From the NCBI GenBank assembly GCA_002298925.1, contig DBMM01000021.1, positions 2,447 to 16,809 of the forward strand: a stretch of 14,363 nucleotides of DNA, in the 5' to 3' direction. This DNA comes from Geobacter sp. UBA698 (lineage in GTDB: Bacteria > Desulfobacterota > Desulfuromonadia > Geobacterales > Pseudopelobacteraceae). This document shows positions 1 to 7,600 of the stretch, one piece after another. The position numbers and the translations under genes are program-made. A model generated the notes under the pieces. That model saw nothing but the letters and a program-made list of their open reading frames with translations, ran no database searches and was not told where the DNA came from. Each line of letters opens with the position of its first letter. Position 1 is the stretch's first letter.

Positions 1-701
1 GTGGAGAAGCGGGAAAAGATGTCGGTAAAACCATCGAACAGGCCGTAGGTGACAAATATTCCCACGGTAATGAAGGCGATGAATTTAACCACCGATTGCA
101 GGGCGATGGCAGCCACCAGCCCTTCATGACGCTTCGAGACGTCCAGGTGCCTTGCTCCGAACAGGACGCCGAAAAGAGCGAGAAACAGGGTGACGATAAA
201 GGCGGTATCAATGTAAGGCGGGAGTGCGGACATCAATCCGCCAGACATTTGGGGTGGTTTTGTGAGGAGATCGAAGCTGAAGGCCACTGCCTTCAGCTGC
301 AGGGCGATGTAAGGAGGGATCGCCAGAATGACGAAGATGGTGACAATCCCCCCCAGCAGGGGTGACTTTCCGTAGCGGCTGGAGATGAAGTCGGCAATGC
401 TGCGGATGTTCTGTTCTTTGCTGACACGTACCATTTTGCGCAGCAGGAACCACCAGCTGAAGACCATAAGTGATATGCTCAAGTGGTCGGCGAGGAATTC
501 GATGCCGCTGGTGGCGGCCCGTCCGACAGAGCCGTAAAAAGTCCAGGAGGTATAAAGAACTGCCAGGGAGAGGGTATAGATGTAGGAGTTGGAAACAATA
601 CTCCGGCCCGCCTCGCATCTTTTGTCGGCAAAATAGGCCACGGCAAACAGCAGGCAGATGTAAAGCAGGGATATTATGGAGACGACCGCTACCGGGATCA
701 T
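1..701 (-). CDS. Transporter-type sensor histidine kinase, N-terminal SLC5 part (cut by window edge)
   Basis: This open frame runs off the left edge, leaving 233 N-terminal residues and no stop. It begins at ATG 701; an in-frame TGA lies upstream with no other start between, and AGAGGG stands 10 bases before the ATG. The residues are strongly hydrophobic with several membrane segments (about 3-23, 41-60, 72-88, 115-140, 166-184, 196-220). The stretch YTSWTFYGSVGRAATSG (about 50-66) is, in my recollection, typical of the Na+/solute symporter (SLC5/PutP-like) domain at the front of CbrA/CrbS-type sensor kinases rather than of plain permeases. Proteins of this class carry about 13 membrane helices followed by PAS and kinase domains, which would lie outside the window. 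A plain sodium:solute symporter is the alternative. The ligand cannot be read from this fragment. Confidence 0.72.
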   Translation of the reverse strand, partial: MIPVAVVSIISLLYICLLFAVAYFADKRCEAGRSIVSNSYIYTLSLAVLYTSWTFYGSVGRAATSGIEFLADHLSISLMVFSWWFLLRKMVRVSKEQNIRSIADFISSRYGKSPLLGGIVTIFVILAIPPYIALQLKAVAFSFDLLTKPPQMSGGLMSALPPYIDTAFIVTLFLALFGVLFGARHLDVSKRHEGLVAAIALQSVVKFIAFITVGIFVTYGLFDGFTDIFSRFS

Positions 702-1138
702 CCTATGGATTCCCTCTTTGCTTTGAGTTCAGTACTGCCCGCTAAGTGCTTTCAAAAAAGATAGATGCCCGGATTGGGAGCGATCAGCCCAAATAAAAAT
801 GAATGTCAGCTATCATTACTTGAATTAATACCACAGAATGGTGAGTTGTCATGAAACGCCTGAGTGCATCCGTCAGCGCCGCCAGCGGCTCATTTATGTT
901 TGCACTATGGCGGCCTGTTCTGGCTTGTCAATATTGTCGTCAAAGCCTGGTCCATACTGCACTGATATCCAGACATGGAGCGGATCCACAAAAACAAAAA
1001 TCGCTCAACCCGGGGTCGGACGACCGTGGGGTGAGCGATTAGAGGTGCCCCGTGCGTGACTGCGTACCTTAATTCAATTGATCTAGCCATTCACACAAAG
1101 AATCTCAACGACTCCGGTCAGAATTCACAAATTCAGGT
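702..1138. other. Intergenic region, 437 bases
   Basis: This lies between the start of the transporter/kinase gene and the stop of the chaN-like gene, both on the minus strand. The only clear element is the strong minus-strand terminator at 990-1040. The remaining roughly 290 bases in front of the transporter/kinase start should hold its promoter, but I see no convincing -35/-10 or -24/-12 pair. Short open frames here lack ribosome binding sites and recognisable sequence. Confidence 0.6.
990..1040 (-). terminator. Large rho-independent terminator after the chaN-like gene (repeat copy A)
   Basis: On the minus strand, arm AATCGCTCACCCC (1040-1028) pairs with GGGTTGAGCGATT (1011-999) with one mismatch. 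Inside is a second perfect dyad, GGTCG-GA-CGACC (1025-1014). The stem is followed at once by the T-rich tract TTTTTGTTTTT (1000-990). It sits 98 bases past the stop of the chaN-like gene, so it most likely ends that transcript. The 996-1040 part recurs with 41/45 identity at 13671-13715. Confidence 0.82.
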
Positions 1139-1927
1139 TCAACCCTCAGCAACAGTCAGGACAAAATCCCCCAAGTCCCTGCATTCTTCACCGAACGCCA
1201 GGGACTCTCCCGCAACCGAAGCAATTGTTAACACGGCGAGATCCCTGTTGGCCTGCTTCAGGTACCAGTAAATACCACCGTGTCGTTTGGAGTGATAATC
1301 GCCATTGAAGTGGACCATCAGCCCGTCGGGCGGCAGGTTGTTCAGGATGAAATGCGCCATGGTCGCATCTTTTACGGCCTGGGCTGCGACGAAATTGCCC
1401 GAATCCATTCCCGTTCCGTGTCCCATGTTCATCCCCAGCATTTCTTGGTAGCCAGGGGTCGCTAGATCTACAGTTATCGGTAAAGGAGCGATCAACCGCT
1501 TCGCCTCGTCAGAGAGACGCTCCAGGGCACCGAGACCCTCTCGGGCCACAAGGTTGGCATAGCGTCTGGGGATATTCGTGGCAACAAAACGCAGGCCCTG
1601 CTCCCTGGCAAAATCGACCAGAGGTCGGTAGTCGCTATCGTACCCGTCCCAGACCTTGGCCTCAGCCACCAAGTGCCGATGCAGAATCAGTCCGAAAAGG
1701 TATTCATCCAGGATCAGTTGATCGTCCGCCTCGAACATTTCGGCCCCGAGAACCAGGTCGTGCTTTCTGATGTCGAAGAGTTCGCGGGTGATTTTCTGCT
1801 GCAACTGGTGGATGATAGGGTTACCGTGAAGTTCACCGAAGAGAACCACATCGGCCTCCGCAAGGTACCCAGGCATATCGTCAGAACGGACCTCGTCGCC
1901 GTGTTTGTTGTACCATCGATAGTTCAT
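1139..1927 (-). CDS. ChaN-like haem-binding/TIKI-superfamily protein (DUF399), no signal peptide
   Basis: The 262-residue product has the hallmarks of the ChaN family (Haem_bd_ChaN, PF04187): GELHGN (31-36), GAEMFE (61-66), a TNIPRRYA segment (117-124), AQAVKDATMA (182-191) and HFNGDYHSKRHGG (206-218). In Campylobacter jejuni, ChaN is an iron-regulated outer-membrane lipoprotein that binds haem as a dimer; many homologues have no known activity. Here the protein starts MNYRWYNKHGDEVRS, with no signal sequence or lipobox. An in-frame TGA lies seven codons upstream with no other start, so as encoded it looks cytoplasmic. GAGGT stands 5 bases before the ATG. It appears monocistronic, with an extended -10 promoter at 2001-2009 and a strong terminator at 990-1040. 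The family call is firm; haem binding in this protein is not shown. Confidence 0.85.
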   Translation of the reverse strand: MNYRWYNKHGDEVRSDDMPGYLAEADVVLFGELHGNPIIHQLQQKITRELFDIRKHDLVLGAEMFEADDQLILDEYLFGLILHRHLVAEAKVWDGYDSDYRPLVDFAREQGLRFVATNIPRRYANLVAREGLGALERLSDEAKRLIAPLPITVDLATPGYQEMLGMNMGHGTGMDSGNFVAAQAVKDATMAHFILNNLPPDGLMVHFNGDYHSKRHGGIYWYLKQANRDLAVLTIASVAGESLAFGEECRDLGDFVLTVAEG

Positions 1928-2000
1928 TGTCGACCTCGCGCTCCTTCATTCAGCAGGATGGGCTTTCTCTTCTTTGGCGACCACCAGGACTTCACGTATT

Positions 2001-2009
2001 ATTATACCA
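2001..2009 (-). promoter_or_regulatory. Extended -10 promoter for the chaN-like gene
   Basis: The minus strand reads TGGTATAAT, a perfect TATAAT with an upstream TG as in extended -10 promoters. The -35 side is weak (TTAAGC at about 18 bases). The predicted start near 1994 would give a leader of about 67 bases to the ATG at 1927. This is prediction from sequence alone. Confidence 0.45.
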
Positions 2010-2029
2010 GCACATCCAAGACGGGCTTA

Positions 2030-2081
2030 ACGCTGCTTGTTATTTTTCTATTGAAACAATTAGCAAAATAACAAGCAGCGT
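2030..2081. repeat. 52-base palindromic hairpin, REP-like
   Basis: Arm ACGCTGCTTGTTATTTT (2030-2046) is repeated perfectly inverted at 2065-2081 (17 of 17). After a mismatch the pairing continues inward, CTATTG against CAATTAG with one bulged base, leaving a loop of AAA. There is no T tract on either side, so it is not a standard terminator. On one side it abuts CCCCC and the tandem CTGGGGGTC repeat. The form suggests a REP-type element of the sort moved by RAYT (Y1) transposases, or another small mobile palindrome; that link is inference. Confidence 0.7.
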
Positions 2082-2085
2082 CCCC

Positions 2086-2103
2086 CTGGGGGTCCTGGGG
2101 GTC
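2086..2103. repeat. Tandem 9-base repeat CTGGGGGTC, two copies
   Basis: Two head-to-tail copies of CTGGGGGTC directly follow the 52-base hairpin, preceded by CCCCC, and are probably part of the same element. It is too short to count as a variable-number repeat. Confidence 0.5.
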
Positions 2104-2272
2104 ACCCAGACCTCACATGTCGCTCCAATATCAGCCACCAATCCCAATGTTGGAATTGAAAAAGCTACCAACCATTCAGGCCAGGTGGACAATAGATCCT
2201 CTCGCTTGCAGCCTGACTTCCCGTTTTCAAAGAACAATCTGCTGCTTGGTGTTTTAACCTGACTGACAATCT

Positions 2273-2357
2273 CCCGTGTCTGGCCACAGAGTGGCTTATC
2301 CAAAATTCCTACGAGTAAGCACAAAATCAAAGAAGCCACTGTGTGGACAGGCACGGG
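2273..2357. repeat. 85-base imperfect palindrome with 25-base arms
   Basis: Left arm 2273-2297 (starts CCCGTGTCTGGCCACAG) and right arm 2333-2357 are inverted copies matching at 22 of 25 positions around a 35-base spacer. Neither side has a T tract. It lies in the mlaA/chaN gap, about 180 bases past the mlaA stop. It could be a small non-autonomous mobile element, a transcript-processing hairpin or a transcription roadblock; the sequence does not decide between these. Confidence 0.65.
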
Positions 2358-2539
2358 AAGACTTCATTCCGGGTAACTCAATTCTTCGTAGATGTTTTCC
2401 TATTCAATATCCCGGCTTTTCATGAAACTTTTGACACTATCCATCTTTCATGTAGATCTCACTCCTTTTTCCACAATTCATGTCCCACCCTTACCTACAC
2501 ACACAACGATCAAAAGAGCTTACTGGATTCGACGGCCGT

Positions 2540-3301
2540 CTACCTGATGGTCGTCAACTCCCGCCGCTCGCTGAAAATGTAGCGGACCATGTAATATTCG
2601 AAGGGATAGTCGCTTTCGTAGTAGCGGAATTTTTCCCTATGACGCAGATCCACTGCCTCAAGAGCGGTAGCCCCCATCTCAATCTCACTGCTGGCTCCGG
2701 TCCCTCCAAAAGGATCAATGCTGCTCACCACCGCCCAGCGGACCGCCCCATCGACGGCGAGTCCGCTGGCATTTCGCACCGTGCTCGGGCCGAGCAGCGG
2801 CAGAACCAGATACGGGCCGGTACCGACCCCCCAGGTTTCCAGGGTGCGATCGAAATCCTCATGTTGCTGCCGCCAGCCAAAGGATGTTGCCGGATCGAAA
2901 AGCCCGCCGATCCCTATGGTCGAGTTGGTCAGAAACCGGCCGAGGGTCACCAGGGACTTCTTTCCTTTTGCTTGCAGGATGCTGTTGTATAAGGTCCGAA
3001 CCTCGCGGATGTTGGCGAAAAAATTGCTGACCCCGGTCTGAACGAAACCGGGAGTTGCCGTTTCGTATGCATTTACAACCGGGAGGAAAAAGAAGCGGTC
3101 GGCCTCATAGTTGAATTTGTATATGCCTTTATTGAAGCCTTCCCAAGGATCGTGCGTGTGCGAGACGCTCTCGTCGTCACTGAACTCGCTTACCGTGTGC
3201 ATGGGCGGGATTTCTGCAGCGATATGCGCGTTGCTCGCGGCACAGCCGGTGATTACCAGAACCATAATAGTGATGATCAACCGGATTAGATTGTTATACA
3301 T
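2540..3301 (-). CDS. mlaA: MlaA (VacJ) family phospholipid-trafficking lipoprotein
   Basis: The 253-residue product is the outer-membrane component of the Mla lipid-asymmetry pathway, which removes phospholipid from the outer leaflet. The signature DPWEGFNKGIYKFNYEADR is present, followed by the usual PVVNAYE, VSNFFANIREVRTLYNSIL, FLTNSTIGIGGLFDPA and ETWGVGTGPYLVLPLLGPS blocks. The N-terminus MYNNLIRLIITIMVLVITGC is a lipoprotein signal with a lipobox (I-T-G-C) at Cys20; the next residue is Ala, not Asp, which fits outer-membrane sorting. I chose ATG 3301 over the in-frame ATG at 3325 because AAGGAGGG lies 7 bases before it and the longer form would put eight odd residues before the signal peptide and overlap the upstream stop. 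The gene is 17 bases behind the hydrolase gene and is the last of the five-gene operon. No mlaFEDB genes are in the window. Confidence 0.93.
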   Translation of the reverse strand: MYNNLIRLIITIMVLVITGCAASNAHIAAEIPPMHTVSEFSDDESVSHTHDPWEGFNKGIYKFNYEADRFFFLPVVNAYETATPGFVQTGVSNFFANIREVRTLYNSILQAKGKKSLVTLGRFLTNSTIGIGGLFDPATSFGWRQQHEDFDRTLETWGVGTGPYLVLPLLGPSTVRNASGLAVDGAVRWAVVSSIDPFGGTGASSEIEMGATALEAVDLRHREKFRYYESDYPFEYYMVRYIFSERRELTTIR

Positions 3302-3308
3302 ACCGTAT

Positions 3309-3316
3309 CCCTCCTT
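3309..3316 (-). promoter_or_regulatory. Ribosome binding site that fixes the mlaA start
   Basis: AAGGAGGG on the minus strand lies 7 bases before ATG 3301 and just past the hydrolase stop (TAA, 3321-3319). It rules against the upstream in-frame ATG at 3325. Confidence 0.85.
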
Positions 3317-3318
3317 GC

Positions 3319-4596
3319 TTACCATGTAGCCGAGCGTAGCCTGTCGATCAGAAAGGCCATGTTGTCGCGGTACTCAAGGTTGCCGAGATGCCCGCCACTG
3401 GGATAAATCTTGATCCGGGGGCCGAAAACCCGGCGCAGATAGTCAAGCTCCCCCGGTGCCAGGATGAAATCGTCCTCGTTGGTAATCACGCCTATCTTCG
3501 CGGAGGAGGCGAGGTAGCCTTCGATGCTTTTGAGGCTCAGCGCTTCGATGAGTTCCTCCCTGGAGAGGCCGGGGTGCCTGCTCTGGAAATACGGGTAGAA
3601 ATACTCGTTGAAGTAGTCCAGGAAAGAGAGGTGCAGAGAGGTCCAGAAGTACTCCTCCAGGGAATCGCTGTTTTTCAATACCTTGTTCCTGGGGACGACA
3701 TAGCCGCCATTGGTCATGACGTCGGAGGCAAAAATCATCCCGGCGGAGCTGATGCGAAAGGAGACCGCGATTATCCCCCCTGCTTCGTCTCGGTCCAGGA
3801 TCTGGGCCTGGTAGGCAGCGAAGAGAAAGTCGTCGTCTACGCCAACAAAAGCACCCTTGCGGTAGAAATTGGTACTTTTCTCCATGACGCGGTTGAAGAA
3901 TGCTCCAACCCTTCGGGGACCTCCCGCGATGCTGTCCAACAACCCCTCAATTCTCGACGCTGAGTTGTAGAGGCTCACGCCCGGGTTGAGCATCAGCACC
4001 CTGCGAAAATCGAAAACCTTGCGCTCCTCGTCCAGCTTGGCAACGAAGGCAGCTTCGGTCCCGCCGAGGCTGTATCCGGCGAGGAAGAAGTCGGACACCT
4101 CGATGCGTCCCTTGGTTTGGTCCCAGATCTGCTCCATGACTCGATAGAGATCCACGGCGTCGTCAGGCAGATTCCCCGGAACATGGCTGGCAGAGGCATC
4201 GATAATGAAGTTGGGAAAAGTCGGGGAGGGGAGTGCGATTACGTGGAACCCGGCGTGATACAGATTCTCCATGAGTGCAAGCACCTTCGGCGACTTGCTG
4301 CCGCCACCGGTGCCCGCTATAAGAAAGACCAGGGGGGCCTTCCCTTCCTGAAACGCTGCCGTATAGCGCAGCCCGTGGTCATAAAAGAAGATATCCGGCT
4401 TCTTCATATCCGTATCCAGGATCATTGTCTTGACCGGAACCTTCCCTTTGATCTCCGGCCTCAAGTTCTGCGGAGTGCCCAGAATCGTAGCAGCGTAGGA
4501 GTCAGCAATCGGGTAGCGGTAAACGGCATCGTCGGCCCAGGCAAAAGCCGGCAAACACAGAAGGAAGACAGTGAGGACGCTTCTTGCAATTTTCAT
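3319..4596 (-). CDS. Periplasmic alpha/beta hydrolase paired with MlaA
   Basis: The 425-residue product starts with a Sec signal peptide, MKIARSVLTVFLLCLPAFAWA, with likely cleavage at AWA-DD. The body shows an alpha/beta-hydrolase fold: an oxyanion-type loop FLIAGTGGGS (91-100), the nucleophile elbow GYSLGG with Ser176, and toward the C-terminus VITNEDDFIL (probable acid) and SGGHLGN (probable catalytic His). It is longer than a minimal hydrolase because of a roughly 150-residue insertion between elbow and acid. AAAGGG stands 8 bases before the ATG. It lies 53 bases behind the RND::TolC gene and 17 before mlaA, and I recall similar hydrolases beside mlaA in related bacteria, sometimes misnamed as kinases. 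Action on a lipid or ester in the periplasm is a sensible inference from context; the substrate is unknown. Confidence 0.8.
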   Translation of the reverse strand: MKIARSVLTVFLLCLPAFAWADDAVYRYPIADSYAATILGTPQNLRPEIKGKVPVKTMILDTDMKKPDIFFYDHGLRYTAAFQEGKAPLVFLIAGTGGGSKSPKVLALMENLYHAGFHVIALPSPTFPNFIIDASASHVPGNLPDDAVDLYRVMEQIWDQTKGRIEVSDFFLAGYSLGGTEAAFVAKLDEERKVFDFRRVLMLNPGVSLYNSASRIEGLLDSIAGGPRRVGAFFNRVMEKSTNFYRKGAFVGVDDDFLFAAYQAQILDRDEAGGIIAVSFRISSAGMIFASDVMTNGGYVVPRNKVLKNSDSLEEYFWTSLHLSFLDYFNEYFYPYFQSRHPGLSREELIEALSLKSIEGYLASSAKIGVITNEDDFILAPGELDYLRRVFGPRIKIYPSGGHLGNLEYRDNMAFLIDRLRSATW

Positions 4597-4613
4597 AGAT
4601 AAACCCTTTCTCT

Positions 4614-4638
4614 AAAACCTGCCTGCCGTTCTGCAGGC
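4614..4638 (-). terminator. Weak intercistronic hairpin (possible attenuator)
   Basis: The minus strand has GCCTGC-AGAACG-GCAGGC (4638-4621), followed by AGG and TTTT, just after the stop of the RND::TolC gene (4650) and before the hydrolase start (4596). A six-pair stem and a short T run suggest partial termination or 3'-end protection, not a full stop. It could lower hydrolase/mlaA expression relative to the pump. Confidence 0.35.
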
Positions 4639-4649
4639 CCACTGATTCC

Positions 4650-7600
4650 CTACCGGTTTGCCGCAAGGACACCCCTGATACGGTCGAGTTCGGCCCGGGC
4701 CAGCCGGTATTCCAGCGAAGCCTGCAATCCCCCCATTTCCGCCTTTCTCAGTGCCGCTACCGCTTCGGCATGCTTTGCTGCAGTCACTGTCCCAGCCTTC
4801 AAGCCGTTTTCACTGAGCCGCGCATTCTCCTTCGATAAGGAAAGTGCCTCACGGGCAACATCCACCATCTGTTTCGAACGGTCCAGCTTCCGGTATACTT
4901 TGTCGATTTCAATTCCGATCCGCTTGTCTATCCGTGCCAAAGCCTCTGCCGCCTGCTCCTGTTGGGCGACCCTCTGTCCGATCTCCCCCTTGCGCTTCCC
5001 CCAGTCGAAAATGTTCCAGGTCAGCTCGGCCCCGAAGATGCCAATGTTGTCCTTCAGAAACGGCGCTCCGTCCTGGTAGCCGTGTTTGGCAAAGAGCGTC
5101 ACGTCTGGGATGTACTCGTACTTGGCAGCCTCCACCGCGTGCTGCGTCTTTTCCAGCGATTGGCGAGCGGCAAGCAGTTCGCCGTTTCTTATTCTGGCCT
5201 CGTCATAGGACTGGTCTTTTGCCAGGTCCGTCTGCTCTGCCAAACCTGCCTCGGTCACTTCCAGGATAGTGTCGCTCGGCAGACCCAACAGATCGTTGAG
5301 CTCCGAGGTTACGTCTGAGATGCGGTTTTCCGCTGCAATGAGTGTCTGCTTGCACTGGAGCTGATTGGCCCTGGCAGAGATGAGAGCAACATCGAGCACA
5401 TTCCCCGCCTTTACCGCCTCCTCGGCCTCGCGCAGGTTCTCCTGCGCAGCTGAAAAAGAGGCCTGGGCAGCATCTTTCTCCTTATAGGCAATCAACAACG
5501 AGTAATAGAGCTGATGCACCGCGAGGACCGTTTCGTTTTCCGAATTATTCAATTCCGCTTTCGCAATGCCACGATCCGCCTGGGCAATCTGATTGGCCTC
5601 ATGAATCTTGAGAAGCTGCGTCGTCGGCTGTGCCAGGGTGGTTTCGCTGTAGAGCATGGTGGAGTCGCCCTGCCTTATCTTTACATCCTGGTTCGGGAAG
5701 GGGCTCCCAGAGACATTCCCCAGACTGCCGGCACCAATGGTGATCTCTTGCCTGTCCGAGAAGGCCATGAGCTTGGTGTTGTTGGAAAGCTGCGGAAAAT
5801 ATTGGGACCGTGTTGACACGATCTTCTGATCCCTCTCCGTCACCTTGGAGCGGGCGATTTTGAGTCCTGAATTCTGCTGCAGAGCCAGTTCCACCGCCTG
5901 AGAGAGGGTCAGCGATTGTTTCACCGGTTCGGCGGAGGCGTCCCGGCCTGCCACGAAAAGAATGCATAGTGCGACCGCAACGGTGACGGCTACGCCGTTT
6001 TTACTGGCCCCATCCTTGGCGGAGCGGGATTTGACGGCCACGAAGATGACGGGAACGACCAATAGCGTAAAGAACATCGAGAAGATCAGGCCGAAGGCGA
6101 TGACGCTCGCCAGCGGGCTCCAGAGGCTTGACCCGGAGATAATCATCGGTGTCACCCCCACTGCAGCTGCCATGGTGGTGAGGAAGATGGGGCGCAGCCG
6201 CCGTGCCCCGGCGTCCCGCGCTGCCTGCTCCAGGGTTTCCCCCTCGGCGACCCGTTCGTTGCAGTAATCCACCAGAATGATGCCGTTTCGAACCACAATG
6301 CCGCACAGGCTGATGAGCCCCATGAAGGCGGTGAACCCAAAGGGATTGTGGGTGATGATGAGCCCGAAGATCGCCCCGAACAGGGTGAGCGGGATGGAGG
6401 CCATCACTATAAGCGGGTCGGAAATGTTCCTGAACTGCACCAGCAGGACCAGGAAAATCGCCACCAGGCTGATCCCAAGCGCGACGAGCATCTGCGGGAA
6501 GGTCTCGTCCTGGTTGAATTTCTCGCCGCCGTAGTCGATCCGGTAGCCAGCCGGGAGTTTCAGGACTTTGATCTTCGGCATTGCCTCCTCCAGTATTTTC
6601 GAAGCGTAGTGACCCGGCTGCGCAAAGGCCCGAATGGTCAGGGTGCGCACGCCGTTTCGGCGGACGATCCTGCTGGTCTGCCACTCGGGCGCCAGCTGGG
6701 CAACGGCGCGGATCGGCACCCTGGCACTGGTCAGTTCCGAGTTGAGATAGGTATTGCCGATATCTGCGAAACTGGACCGAGATGGCTGGTCCAGCCGCAG
6801 TTTGATGCTGACTGGTCTGTCCCCCTCCCAGAAGGTGCTCACCGCAGCGCCGTCAAATGCACCGGAGAGGGTCTGTGATACCGACGCATCCGATATTCCG
6901 AGACGGTTGGCCAGTTCGTCGTTCACTTTCACGTCCACCCGGTACGAATCATTGAAGTAGTCGCGGAATACGTAATCGGCAAACGATACACCCTCCAGAA
7001 TTCCCTGCACCTGTTCCCCCAGCCGCTTCAATTCGGCAATATCATCACCGGAGATGCGCACTTCAATGGGTGCCTCCGTCTGGGCTCCCTGCTGGACTTC
7101 CTTCACGATCACCATCGCCTCCGGCGCCACTTTTGCCAGCGCCGGGCGCAGTTCTTTCACCAGCCGCGTCGTATCCTTAACCGAATCAGTGTTGACGATG
7201 AATTGGCCATAGGCGCCGTCGGGCTGCTGGGGATTCAAGTTGTAGTAGAATCGCGGGGCGCTCTGACCGACGAAGGTGGCATAATGAGCGACACCTTTGC
7301 TGGCTCCCAGGGTTTTTTCGATTCGTCCCATGACTGCATCGGTGGCCTCGATCCGCGTTCCCTGGGGCATCCAGACATCGATCACGAACTGGTCGCGCTC
7401 GGCAGAAGGGAAGAACTGTTGCGGTACCAGCGCGAAGAGCGCTATCCCGAAGGCGAACGCACATGCGCCGAGGGTGAAGGCGAGCCACTTCCGGTTCATG
7501 AAGATGTTGATCCAGACCCCGTACTTGTCCTGGAGCCGGTCCAACAGACTCTTTTTCTCCTTGCCGTGGGTCTCTACGGCATCATGGTCGTGCAGCCCCT

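Larger units (their letters stand above)
1928..2539. other. Intergenic region, 612 bases, with two large hairpins
   Basis: This separates mlaA from the chaN-like gene, both on the minus strand. It contains the chaN-side promoter (2001-2009), a near-complete 52-base hairpin (2030-2081), a tandem 9-base CTGGGGGTC repeat (2086-2103) and an 85-base imperfect palindrome (2273-2357). No open frame here has a ribosome binding site and a recognisable product. I see no clear terminator right after mlaA; GACGGCCGTC near 2530-2540 is a loopless palindrome without a T tract. Confidence 0.7.

Noticed and set aside
208..618. A 136-codon minus-strand frame
   Set aside because: It is out of frame with the transporter-domain reading that starts at 701 and has clear membrane segments and family motifs.
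2040..2354. A 104-codon minus-strand frame beginning GTG with a hydrophobic N-terminus
   Set aside because: No ribosome binding site, it starts inside one palindrome and its tail is the translation of the other hairpin. No recognisable family.
3302..3325. Longer mlaA start at 3325
   Set aside because: It overlaps the hydrolase stop, adds charged residues before the lipoprotein signal, and ignores AAGGAGGG placed for ATG 3301.
6000..6025. Out-of-frame ATG after AAGG near the fusion joint, as a separate channel start
   Set aside because: That frame reaches a TAG after seven codons and does not encode the channel. It only shows that a one-base change could once have joined two genes, which cannot be proved here.
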